NCBI GenBank assembly: GCA_934561485.1 | Contig: CAKTGS010000017.1 | Coordinates: forward strand, 1 to 29,611 | Source of the DNA: an uncultured Faecalibacterium sp. | GTDB lineage: Bacteria > Bacillota > Clostridia > Oscillospirales > Ruminococcaceae | DNA: 29,611 nt | Direction of reading: 5' to 3' | In this document: piece by piece, positions 1 to 5,917 of the stretch | Layout: each line of letters starts with the position of its first letter | How positions within the stretch are numbered: position 1 is the stretch's first letter | Made by a program: the position numbers and the translations under genes | Notes under the pieces: model-generated | Database searches by the model: none | Told to the model about the DNA's origin: nothing | Seen by the model: only the letters and a program-made list of their open reading frames with translations

Positions 1-122
1 TCGGTGCCCTCGTCCGCCAGCGCGGTGATGGTGCCGTCCTCGCACAGCAGCACCTTGTGGGCCTGGGGTTCCATATGCTGGGTGCCGTCCAGCAGAATGC
101 CGTTGATGTAGGCTCGCTTCAT
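1..122 (-). CDS. Amidohydrolase N-terminus (partial, runs off the window)
   Basis: Only the first 40 codons are present; the gene continues beyond position 1. The N-terminus reads MKRAYINGILLDGT, followed by a short stretch around LLCEDGTITAL. That is the usual beta-sandwich start of imidazolonepropionase-like or dihydroorotase-like metal-dependent amidohydrolases (a residue run of the form 'I.NG.ILDGT...GTI.AL'). The metal-binding HxH motif lies beyond the window, so the substrate cannot be judged. The ATG at 122 is chosen because a sigma-A-type promoter lies just upstream at 168-196 inside a 93-bp repeat. The ribosome site is weak (GAGGGAACCACCA). Confidence 0.6.
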   Translation of the reverse strand, partial: MKRAYINGILLDGTQHMEPQAHKVLLCEDGTITALADEGT

Positions 123-167
123 TGGTGGTTCCCTCGCTTTTACACGACAGCTGTCGTTTTTTCTTCC

Positions 168-196
168 AGTATAGCACGTTCGTGCCCCGGGTGCAA
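168..196 (-). promoter_or_regulatory. Sigma-A promoter of the partial amidohydrolase
   Basis: On the minus strand there is -35 TTGCAC (191-196), a 17-nt spacer and -10 TATACT (168-173). Spacing is ideal and both boxes are near consensus. It lies about 45 bases upstream of the start at 122. Confidence 0.8.
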
Positions 197-205
197 TCGG
201 GCGCA

Positions 206-243
206 CAAAAAGGGCAGGCAAAGGTTTTGCCCCTGCCTGCCCT
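206..243 (-). terminator. Intrinsic terminator (repeat copy 1)
   Basis: On the minus strand, AGGGCAGGCA pairs with TGCCTGCCCT around a short loop and is followed by five T. It ends transcripts coming from the DIP1984-like gene before the next promoter. Confidence 0.8.
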
Positions 244-244
244 G

Positions 245-470
245 TTGCTCTTAGATGCGGCTGAAACCGTGCCTCCCCGCCCGTACCGACAAAAGCCGAT
301 ACGGAGGCTTTTAGATGCACGCGCGATTGCATTGCTGCATTTTATCAAAGCCTTAACCTTATCCATAACCTTGATCAAATAACAAAACAACCCAAATTTG
401 TAACCTTGTACCAGAACCTTATGGCTCTCCCAGATTCAAATAAAAACGCATTCACCCCGGAATATCACGG
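245..470. other. Non-coding stretch
   Basis: This is the 226-base gap downstream of the DIP1984-like gene. It is AT-richer than its surroundings in the 340-440 part. I see one imperfect GCCTCCGTA...TACGG..GAGGC pairing (minus strand, about 270-312), but no convincing gene, promoter or terminator. Confidence 0.5.
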
Positions 471-974
471 TCACCCCTCCAGCTCCACTTCAAATTCCAA
501 AAGCAGATTGGCGCGGTCCAGCGTCAGCTGCAAAGCCGTCAGCTGATCACTGACACGGCGGTACTCCTGTTCCACCTGTTCTGCATCGTAGTTGCGGCAG
601 GTCATTTCCGGAGTGTTGCTGCCATAGCCGGGGGATGTGCGCACCAGCGACGGCACCTGCTTCATCTGTGCCAGACGCTGCTTCTTTTTTGTCAGCATTG
701 CCATGCGCACCAGTGCCTCATCGATGGTAAACCCAAATCCCTCCAACACAGTGGTAGTATTAAACACGTTCACTGCATGACGCAGCACAGCGATCTTCTG
801 GTTCAGCGCATCCATCTGCTGCTGCATCCGAGCAAAGTCGTAGTTTGCGGGCAGCGGTTCCTCATTGATTCCATAGGTCGTTCTGCTTTCCGCTTCTTCT
901 TTTTTCAGCAGCCCCTCCAGGTCTTCGTTCCATGCTTTGATCATTTTATTTGCGCCTGCGGATGTCAATTTCAT
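471..974 (-). CDS. DIP1984 family (septicolysin-like) protein
   Basis: A 167-residue protein of unknown function. It is mostly helical with coiled-coil character: an N-terminal helix (residues 1-30), a pair of long helices around 45-105 with the motif NVFNTTT, and a C-terminal helix ending in DRANLLLEFEVEL. The order of helices and the final 'Q..N....EVEL' strand resemble DIP1984/septicolysin proteins (about 150 residues). A longer frame opens at 1088, but the ATG at 974 is preferred: it has AGGGAGGG nine bases upstream and a full promoter at 1005-1033, whereas the longer start lies inside the terminator. Flanked by the two 93-bp repeats, so it may have arrived as a cassette. Family assignment is by eye and moderate. 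Confidence 0.65.
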   Translation of the reverse strand: MKLTSAGANKMIKAWNEDLEGLLKKEEAESRTTYGINEEPLPANYDFARMQQQMDALNQKIAVLRHAVNVFNTTTVLEGFGFTIDEALVRMAMLTKKKQRLAQMKQVPSLVRTSPGYGSNTPEMTCRNYDAEQVEQEYRRVSDQLTALQLTLDRANLLLEFEVELEG

Positions 975-987
975 GCGTTGTCCCTCC

Positions 988-1080
988 CTGTCGTTTTTTC
1001 TTCCAGTATAGCACGTTCGTGTCCCGGGTGCAATCGGGCGCACAAAAAGGGCAGGCAAAGGTTTTGCCCCTGCCTGCCCT
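988..1080. repeat. 93-bp direct repeat, copy 2 (terminator + promoter module)
   Basis: Near-perfect copy of 151-243. On the minus strand it ends the importer lipoprotein transcript and then starts transcription of the DIP1984-like gene. Confidence 0.95.
1005..1033 (-). promoter_or_regulatory. Sigma-A promoter of the DIP1984-like gene
   Basis: -35 TTGCAC (1028-1033), 17-nt spacer, -10 TATACT (1005-1010) on the minus strand; same sequence as the copy-1 promoter. The predicted start is about 25 bases upstream of the ATG at 974. Confidence 0.8.
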
Positions 1081-1082
1081 TG
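1043..1082 (-). terminator. Intrinsic terminator after the importer lipoprotein gene
   Basis: On the minus strand, AAGGGCAGGCA pairs with TGCCTGCCCTT (11 bp) and is followed by a T5 run. It begins 15 bases after the stop of the lipoprotein gene and closes the importer operon. Confidence 0.85.
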
Positions 1083-1096
1083 AACCATTTTCCGGT

Positions 1097-2044
1097 TTAC
1101 TGTGCTGCGGATGCGGAAGCAGCCTCGGAAGAAGCGGCCTCGCTGGATGCGTCAGCACCGGCAGCCTCGCCGCCTTCAACCACCAGTTCGTCCTCGTAGT
1201 CCAGGCCGTAGGTGTCCACCAGGGTCTCCTCGTAGTCCTTGTGGAAGAAGTTCTCTTCGCCCAGAGACTTAATCTCTTCGTTCAGCCAATCCAGCACGGT
1301 GGTGTTGCCCTGGCTCACAGCGGGAGCAATGGTGTCCTGGCTGCCCAGCGAGGGAATGCCCACGGTGTAGCCGGAGTTCTGCTTGGCAAATGCGATCACC
1401 TCGGTGTTATCGTTGGCCCAAGCCACGCCGTTGCCGTTTTCCAGTGCGTTCTTGGCGGTTGCGTAGGAATCGTACTTCTGCAGCGGAATGTCCGGATACT
1501 CCTTGGTCAGGTAAGTCTCGGCGGTGGTGCCGGAAATGACGATCATCTGGTCGTCAGCATTCCAGTTGTCCAGGGTGGTGATCACATTGCTGTCCGGGGA
1601 GATGACGCCCAGGGCCACGTTCATGTAGGGCAGTGCAAAGTCCACTTCCTCGGCGCGCTCGGGGGTCACGGTGAAGTTGGCCAGAATCACATCCACCTTG
1701 CCGGTCTGCAGATACTCAATGCGGTTGGCTGCCTCGGTGGAAACAAAGTTTGCTTCCACGCCCAGGTCCTCTGCCAGGCGGCGGGCAAAGTAGACATCGT
1801 AGCCCTGATACTCACCGTTTTCGTCCACGTAGCCAAACGGGTTCTTGTCGGAGAACACGCCCAGGTTGATGGTGCCGGAAGCCTTGATCTCGTCCAGGGT
1901 GCGGTACACCACGCTGCTGCCGGAAGCTGCTGCACTGCCAGATGCAGAGGAACCGGAACCACCGCAGGCGGTCAGAACAGTGGCCGCAGACACGGCACCC
2001 AGACCCAGCAGGAAGGAACGGCGGGTAATTTTGGACTGTTTCAT
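1097..2044 (-). CDS. Polar amino-acid ABC transporter substrate-binding lipoprotein (probably cystine/cysteine)
   Basis: A 315-residue extracytoplasmic family 3 solute-binding protein. Residues 1-27 form a twin-arginine-like leader (TRRSFLLGLG) ending in the lipobox LTAC, with Cys27 the predicted lipid anchor. A Ser/Ala linker follows, then the fold with 'GTINLGVFSDKNPFGYVDENGEYQGYDV', 'VDVILANFTVTPERAEEVDFALPY' type motifs seen in split form around residues 57-140. Those motifs are characteristic of amino-acid binders. The last 30 residues are an unusual Glu/Ala/Ser tail (EAAGADASSEAASSEAASA). It is the last gene of the four-gene importer. The ribosome site AAAGGAGT lies before the ATG at 2044. 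The cystine assignment comes from the poly-Cys attenuator upstream, not from ligand residues. Confidence 0.85.
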   Translation of the reverse strand: MKQSKITRRSFLLGLGAVSAATVLTACGGSGSSASGSAAASGSSVVYRTLDEIKASGTINLGVFSDKNPFGYVDENGEYQGYDVYFARRLAEDLGVEANFVSTEAANRIEYLQTGKVDVILANFTVTPERAEEVDFALPYMNVALGVISPDSNVITTLDNWNADDQMIVISGTTAETYLTKEYPDIPLQKYDSYATAKNALENGNGVAWANDNTEVIAFAKQNSGYTVGIPSLGSQDTIAPAVSQGNTTVLDWLNEEIKSLGEENFFHKDYEETLVDTYGLDYEDELVVEGGEAAGADASSEAASSEAASASAAQ

Positions 2045-2079
2045 AATTCTTACTCCTTTACAAAATCTTTCCCAAAGCA

Positions 2080-2098
2080 GCTCCGGACGTTCCGGGGC
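2080..2098. other. Small intergenic hairpin between importer ATPase and lipoprotein genes
   Basis: CCGGA and TCCGG arms, extended by GC pairs, around a 3-base loop. The run of T follows only on the plus strand, so on the coding (minus) strand this is more likely an RNA-stability or processing hairpin than a terminator. Such hairpins can raise lipoprotein mRNA relative to the membrane genes; that role is inference. Confidence 0.4.
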
Positions 2099-2119
2099 CT
2101 TTTTATATGATCTGTGCCT

Positions 2120-2869
2120 TCATTTCACAGCATCAAACGTGAAGGTGCGCAGGAAGCGCTGTGCGCGCTCCGTCTTGGGGTGATCGAAGAATTCCGCCGG
2201 GGGCGCTTCTTCCACGATCTTGCCGCCATCCAGGAAGATGACCCGGTTGGCAATGGCGCGGGCAAACTGCATCTCGTGGGTCACGATCACCATGGTGCGG
2301 CCCTGCTTGGCCAGATCCAGCATCACGTCCAGCACCTCGCGGACCATTTCAGGGTCCAGGGCGGCGGTCACCTCGTCAAACAGCAGGATCTCGGGGTGCA
2401 TACACAGCGCACGCACAATGGCTACGCGCTGCTTCTGGCCGCCGGACAGCTCCCGGGGGTAGCTGTTCTTCTTGGCCAGCAGGCCCACACGGTCCAGCAT
2501 TGCTTCGGCTTCCTTCTGCACTTCGGCCTTGGGGCGCTTCTGCACCTTGGTGGGGGCCAGCAGAATATTGTCCAGCACGGTAAGGTGCGGGAACAGCTCG
2601 TAGCTCTGGAACACCATGCCGATGCGCTGGCGCTGCTGGGTCAGGTTCTTGCCGCCGTAGGCCACCGTCTCACTGCCCAGCCGGACCCGGCCGCTCTGGG
2701 TGGGTTCCAGGCCGTTCAGACAGCGCAGCAGGGTGCTTTTGCCGCAGCCCGAGGGGCCGACCACCACGATCACTTCGCCGGGTTTGACAGCAAAGCTGAT
2801 ATCATCCAGCACCGGGGTCTCGCCATAGGCTTTGACCAGGTGCTCCACGGTTAAAATAGGTTCTGCCAT
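2120..2869 (-). CDS. Polar amino-acid ABC transporter ATP-binding protein
   Basis: A 249-residue GlnQ/TcyN-type ATPase that energises the importer from the cytoplasmic face. Walker A is GPSGCGKST (near residues 36-44). The Q-loop region is 'GMVFQSYELFPHLTV', the ABC signature is LSGGQKQRVAIVRAL, Walker B is ILLFDEVTAALDPE, and the H-loop is VTHEMQFA. All key residues are present. A longer frame opens at 3004 but would run deep into the upstream permease gene, so the ATG at 2869 (MAEPILTVEHL) is used. Seven bases separate it from the permease stop. No separate promoter seen; co-transcribed. Confidence 0.93.
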   Translation of the reverse strand: MAEPILTVEHLVKAYGETPVLDDISFAVKPGEVIVVVGPSGCGKSTLLRCLNGLEPTQSGRVRLGSETVAYGGKNLTQQRQRIGMVFQSYELFPHLTVLDNILLAPTKVQKRPKAEVQKEAEAMLDRVGLLAKKNSYPRELSGGQKQRVAIVRALCMHPEILLFDEVTAALDPEMVREVLDVMLDLAKQGRTMVIVTHEMQFARAIANRVIFLDGGKIVEEAPPAEFFDHPKTERAQRFLRTFTFDAVK

Positions 2870-2876
2870 GTGCGGG

Positions 2877-3551
2877 TCACTTCCATTTCTTTTCAAGGTA
2901 GCTTGCCAGCAGGCTGATGGGCCAGCAGGCAAAGAAATACAGTACAAACACGGTGAGATAAATGCCGAACGCCGCGTTGGGGCTGGCGGTGCGGTTGGCT
3001 TCAATGATCTGCTGCGCCACCTTGAGCACCTCCACCACGCCGATCATCAGCACCAGGCTGGTGGTTTTGATCATGCGGGTGATCAGATTGATGGACAGCG
3101 GAATCAGTCGGCGCACGGTCTGCGGAATGATGATGTACCAGTAGGTCTGGGCCTTGCTCATGCCCAGCGCCCCAGCACTCTCATACTGGTGCTTGGGAAT
3201 GGCAATCAGCGCGCCGCGCACCAGGTCGCCCATCTCGGCGGTGCCCCACAGCACAAACACGATGATGGAGGCCGCTTCGCCCGAAAGGTTCCAGCCCCAT
3301 GCACGGGTGGTGCCAAAGTAAACCAGGAACAGCAGCACCATCTGCGGCAGGATGCGGATGGCTTCCAGATACAGCCGCAGAACGGCTTTCAGGATGGGAT
3401 TGCGGAAGGTCATCAGCACGCCCAGCAGAATGCCCAGCGGCAGGCTGATGAGCACCGACACCAGGCTGATCTTGAGTGCAACCCCCAAGCCGCCCAGCAG
3501 GCGGACCAGGTTTTTGCCCTTGAGCAGGACATCAAGCCCCAAATCCGGCAT
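2877..3551 (-). CDS. Amino-acid ABC transporter permease (second subunit)
   Basis: A 224-residue HisM/GlnP-type inner-membrane permease. It has about five membrane segments (for example LLGGLGVALKISLVSVLISL and VLLFLVYFGTTRAWGW). The cytoplasmic EAA-like loop reads ESAGALGMSKAQTYWYIIIPQTVRRLIP, the contact to the ATPase. The ATG at 3551 is chosen for its AAAGGAGG site; it overlaps the end of the preceding permease gene by 20 bases, a sign of translational coupling. It pairs with the 3532-4191 product as a heterodimeric channel. Confidence 0.9.
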   Translation of the reverse strand: MPDLGLDVLLKGKNLVRLLGGLGVALKISLVSVLISLPLGILLGVLMTFRNPILKAVLRLYLEAIRILPQMVLLFLVYFGTTRAWGWNLSGEAASIIVFVLWGTAEMGDLVRGALIAIPKHQYESAGALGMSKAQTYWYIIIPQTVRRLIPLSINLITRMIKTTSLVLMIGVVEVLKVAQQIIEANRTASPNAAFGIYLTVFVLYFFACWPISLLASYLEKKWK

Positions 3552-4191
3552 AACGCAGCCTCCTTTCCAGCAGGCTGCCCACAATGGACACCGGCAGCAG
3601 AATGATCAGGTAAAATACCACCAGCAGGAACAGACACTCGGCTGTCTTGGAATACATGCCGATCAGGTCCTTGGCGGTGAACATCAGGTCCATCAGGCTC
3701 ACAGCGCTGAACACGCTGGTCTCCTTGAGCAGAAAAATCACGTTTGCCATGAAGGCCGGCATACTGGTGGACATGGCCTGCGGCAGAATGATGTAGCGCA
3801 TGGTCTGGGCCTTGCTCATGCCCAGGCTGTAAGCACTTTCGGTCTGGATGGGTTCAACGGCTTCCAGCCCGCTGCGGAACGCTTCGGCCATGTAGCTGCC
3901 GCCCAGAAATGCCAGACCGGCAATGCCGCAGATCTCGGCATTGGTGCGGATGCCCACCTTGGGCAGGCCGTAGTAGATGAAAAACAGCTGCACCAGCAGC
4001 GGTGTGTTGCGGGAAAGCTGAATGTACACCCCCACGATCTGCCGCAGCACCGGCACCTTGTAATACTGTAGCACCGCGCACAGCAGCCCGATGACGATGG
4101 CGAACAGGATGCCTGCCACGCCCAGCCGCACGGTAAGCACGGCTGCTTTTTGGTATTGCGGCAAATATTGCTGGATCACATTCCAGTCCAT
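3532..4191 (-). CDS. Amino-acid ABC transporter permease (first subunit)
   Basis: A 219-residue permease of the HisQ/GlnP family and first structural gene of the importer operon. The N-terminal periplasmic-side start is MDWNVIQQYLPQYQKAAVLT, the typical start of these permeases. The motif RNTPLLVQLFFIYYGLP is the family hallmark, and the EAA loop is 'ESAYSLGMSKAQTMRYIILPQA'. GGGGAGGA precedes the ATG at 4191; a longer frame to 4230 lacks a ribosome site. The start lies 45 bases downstream of the attenuator terminator (4236-4272), so readthrough there sets expression of all four genes. Confidence 0.9.
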   Translation of the reverse strand: MDWNVIQQYLPQYQKAAVLTVRLGVAGILFAIVIGLLCAVLQYYKVPVLRQIVGVYIQLSRNTPLLVQLFFIYYGLPKVGIRTNAEICGIAGLAFLGGSYMAEAFRSGLEAVEPIQTESAYSLGMSKAQTMRYIILPQAMSTSMPAFMANVIFLLKETSVFSAVSLMDLMFTAKDLIGMYSKTAECLFLLVVFYLIILLPVSIVGSLLERRLRYAGFGA

Positions 4192-4235
4192 TGCCGATTC
4201 CTCCCCTTGTATCCTAAAATTACGGCCCAAAACGC

Positions 4236-4272
4236 AAAAAAGCCCGGAAGCGTTATGCTACGCTCCCAGGCT
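4236..4272 (-). terminator. Leader (attenuator) terminator of the importer operon
   Basis: On the minus strand the 12-base arm 4272-4261 (AGCCTGGGAGCG) pairs fully with 4252-4241 (CGCTTCCGGGCT), with two G-U pairs and an 8-base loop, followed by T5. It lies between the leader-peptide stop (4284) and the first permease start (4191), so it can only act as a conditional stop inside the operon leader. Confidence 0.9.
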
Positions 4273-4369
4273 GACAGAAACGATCAATGCGCGCAATCTG
4301 CGCAATGCCTGCGGTATGCCCCGCACACCACAAGCTGCAAAGCGGCCTGCCCAAGAGTTTTTGCATTGC
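4261..4369 (-). promoter_or_regulatory. Four-segment transcription attenuator responding to Cys codons
   Basis: Pairings found by hand on the minus strand. Segment 1 GCAATGC (4369-4363, overlapping the last Cys codon of the run) is perfectly complementary to segment 2 GCATTGC (4308-4302). The neighbouring CCGCAGGC (4314-4307, one bulged G) can pair with segment 3 at 4271-4265. Segment 3 otherwise forms the terminator with segment 4 (4252-4241). A ribosome stalled on the Cys run would cover segment 1, free segment 2 and block the terminator. Free translation lets 1:2 form and the terminator fold. The 2:3 pairing is only about seven pairs, so its exact form is uncertain. Confidence 0.7.
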
Positions 4370-4403
4370 AACAACAGCAACAACACATCATGCACTCCAT
4401 CAT
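4284..4403 (-). CDS. Poly-cysteine leader peptide (39 residues)
   Basis: A small frame beginning MMECMMCCCCCC; residues 7-12 are six Cys codons in a row (TGT TGT TGC TGT TGT TGC at 4385-4368). Ten of the 39 residues are Cys and four of the first six are Met. The ribosome site AAAGGGGGAG ends seven bases before the ATG at 4403; the second ATG at 4400 is an alternative. The stop TGA (4286-4284) lies 11 bases before the terminator stem. The promoter at 4464-4492 puts the transcript start about 55 bases upstream. The peptide itself is probably not the product of interest: its translation senses charged tRNA-Cys and controls the following cystine-type importer. It is too short to be caught by ordinary gene finding. 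Confidence 0.85.
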   Translation of the reverse strand: MMECMMCCCCCCNAKTLGQAALQLVVCGAYRRHCADCAH

Positions 4404-4463
4404 GTCAGGCTCCCCCTTTGCATTCGGTATTCGGTCTTGCGGTTTGTTCCGCCCGATGCCCGT

Positions 4464-4492
4464 ATCATATGCCTATTTACCCAGAATGTCAA
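4464..4492 (-). promoter_or_regulatory. Sigma-A promoter of the leader peptide and importer operon
   Basis: -35 TTGACA (4487-4492, consensus), 17-nt spacer, -10 TATGAT (4464-4469) on the minus strand. The transcript would begin near 4457 and carry a leader of about 265 bases before the first permease gene. Confidence 0.9.
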
Positions 4493-4622
4493 TATGTTTA
4501 TAGGGTTTCCGTGCATATCTTTCTGTGCCGCACAAAAAGCGACAGTTCGCGGGAAAAATTCTATGAATTTCAACAACACATCTGTTTTTGCTCCGGGGAC
4601 AGTCTACCCCGGGCCGTCCGGG

Positions 4623-5537
4623 TCATGCTTCGTCCCAGAACACGCGCTTTGCGCTGCCGTACAGGATCTGCTGTTTCTGCTCCCGGGCCAGAGCCGGGTC
4701 CTCCGCAATGGTGTTGACCATATCCTGGTACCGGAACCGGCAGAGGTTGGAGGGCGTGTCGGTGCCGTACAGCAAGCGGTCGGCACCCACGGTCTGCACA
4801 GCCGCACCAATAAAGCGGCGTGCCGCCGGGAAAGGCGGCTGGTCCGGCCGGACGTTGTGCTGCAGGGAAGCCAGGTCGAACCAAACATTGGGCAGCGCCA
4901 GTGCTTCCAGCCCCTGCACCATGGCCTGCAGCTCGGTCTGCTTGGGGGCCAGCAGGTGGCACACCACAAACTTCATGCCGCCGTGGCGCAGTATCAGCCG
5001 CCGCAGGGCCGGGATCTGGCTGCTGGGGCTGCCCAGCTTGCCAATGTCGATCACAAACACCAGGCCGTGCTCCTGTGCAAAGGCTGCTTCCCGCTCCATC
5101 ATCTCGCCATCCAGGGCAAACACCGCATGGTTGGCCATCAGGCCGGAACCGGTGCTCACCTCAAACTTGACCACATGCAGCGCCAGGTCCTCGAACAGGT
5201 GCTTTACAATGGCATCCCTGCTGCGGCTGCAGGGGTCGTAGGCACCCGCTGCCAGAAAGCGGTCCGGCCACTTCTGCTGTGCTTCATAGCTGTACTGGTT
5301 CTGAAAGCCCAGGTACCCGCCCTGCAGCAGCACAGCCCGTTCCACATGGTTCTCGTCCATAACCTGCAGCACCCGCTCCGGGGTCACCTGGTCGGTGTTC
5401 CATTCCGGTGGGATCAGCTGGCAGACCGAGCCGTCCGCATACATTCCGCGTCCGCCGCCGCAGGGCCGCATTTCGCCGCCGGCCCCGGTGCCTGCAATGC
5501 ACTGCACCAAGTGGACATGCGCATCGATCACATTCAT
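4623..5537 (-). CDS. Amidohydrolase family 2 metal-dependent hydrolase
   Basis: A 304-residue TIM-barrel hydrolase of the amidohydrolase_2 (ACMSD/PTE-like) group. The N-terminus MNVIDAHVHL carries the HxH metal-binding motif. Later motifs fit the fold: VIDIGKLGSPSS, a KFVVCHLLAP strand-end His, and LLYGTDTPSN near the C-terminus with the conserved barrel Asp. The middle lacks a carboxylated Lys I could place. AGGAGA precedes the ATG at 5537. It stands alone on the minus strand, behind a structured leader and terminator (5646-5875). The substrate is unknown; no neighbouring catabolic genes point to one. It ends about 130 bases before the importer promoter, with no strong terminator seen in that gap. 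Confidence 0.8.
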   Translation of the reverse strand: MNVIDAHVHLVQCIAGTGAGGEMRPCGGGRGMYADGSVCQLIPPEWNTDQVTPERVLQVMDENHVERAVLLQGGYLGFQNQYSYEAQQKWPDRFLAAGAYDPCSRSRDAIVKHLFEDLALHVVKFEVSTGSGLMANHAVFALDGEMMEREAAFAQEHGLVFVIDIGKLGSPSSQIPALRRLILRHGGMKFVVCHLLAPKQTELQAMVQGLEALALPNVWFDLASLQHNVRPDQPPFPAARRFIGAAVQTVGADRLLYGTDTPSNLCRFRYQDMVNTIAEDPALAREQKQQILYGSAKRVFWDEA

Positions 5538-5645
5538 GTTGTGTTCTCCTGTTCTCAACCTCTGAACTGGTTTTTCGTTCTAAATTCTGCACCGTTTTGC
5601 CGCTGCTGTCAAGTACCGTTTTGCCTTTTCGGCCCCAAAAACAGC

Positions 5646-5679
5646 AAACCGCCCCGGGATCGCACATCCGGAGCGGTTT
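5646..5679 (-). terminator. Intrinsic terminator between regulator gene and amidohydrolase
   Basis: AAACCGC pairs with GCGGTTT and CCGG with CCGG across one C/A mismatch, with a 10-base loop. On the minus strand it is followed after GC by TGTTTTT; on the plus strand by TT only. It could end the LuxR-gene transcript, a small RNA, or act conditionally in the amidohydrolase leader. Confidence 0.75.
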
Positions 5680-5875
5680 TTGCCAGTTTGCGGGGGCGGT
5701 TGTGATTACGGAACGCCAGGTGTTCCGGCACGGTTCGTCAGGGCCGTACCGGCTGCATACGGAACGTGAAGCGGCCCCCTTGCGCGGAGCCGCAGGGTCC
5801 AGACCCCCAGGAACTGCAGGCCTGTGCGGCGCAGGGCACGCACAGCGGCGAAGGTCCTGTTCCTCTGCCGCGCCC
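5646..5875 (-). ncRNA. Candidate structured RNA or cis-regulatory leader, unassigned
   Basis: An extended -10 (TGC TACACT, box at 5878-5883) has no recognisable -35. Downstream the minus strand carries successive hairpins: CTGTGCG with CGCACAG (5822-5845), CCGGTACGG with CCGTGCCGG (5725-5752, nine pairs) and the terminator. GGAACAGG (5863-5856) can also pair with CCT..GTTCC (5720-5710), enclosing the hairpins. No protein-like frame fits. The 5' promoter, folded domain, terminator and ORF 109 bases further on resemble a riboswitch-type leader for the amidohydrolase. A stand-alone small RNA is equally possible. I do not recognise a known riboswitch core. Confidence 0.4.
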
Positions 5876-5917
5876 TTAGTGTAGCACAGATGCTTTGCAA
5901 ATGATAGTAACCTTTGG

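Larger units (their letters stand above)
151..243. repeat. 93-bp direct repeat, copy 1 (terminator + promoter module)
   Basis: Identical to 988-1080 at 92 of 93 positions; the only difference I see is c at 185 versus t at 1022. Read on the minus strand, each copy carries an intrinsic terminator and then a complete promoter. The two copies bracket the DIP1984-like gene. Confidence 0.95.

Noticed and set aside
471..1088. Longer start for the DIP1984-like gene at 1088
   Set aside because: It would place the start inside the terminator of the preceding gene and upstream of the promoter that serves this gene; the ATG at 974 has the ribosome site.
950..2110. Long plus-strand open frame opposite the importer lipoprotein gene
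   Set aside because: It is the antisense shadow of a clear lipoprotein gene, has no ribosome site and its protein is compositionally odd. Similar shadows at 4287-5705, 6137-7534, 15985-17628 and 19136-20725 were dropped for the same reason.
4192..4460. T-box riboswitch in the importer leader
   Set aside because: I looked for the conserved T-box antiterminator sequence and found none; the Cys-rich leader frame and classical attenuator pairings explain the terminator better.
5706..5900. 64-residue minus-strand frame in the regulator-amidohydrolase gap
   Set aside because: Arg/Ala-rich translation of a GC-rich, strongly base-paired segment with no ribosome site; treated as structured RNA instead.
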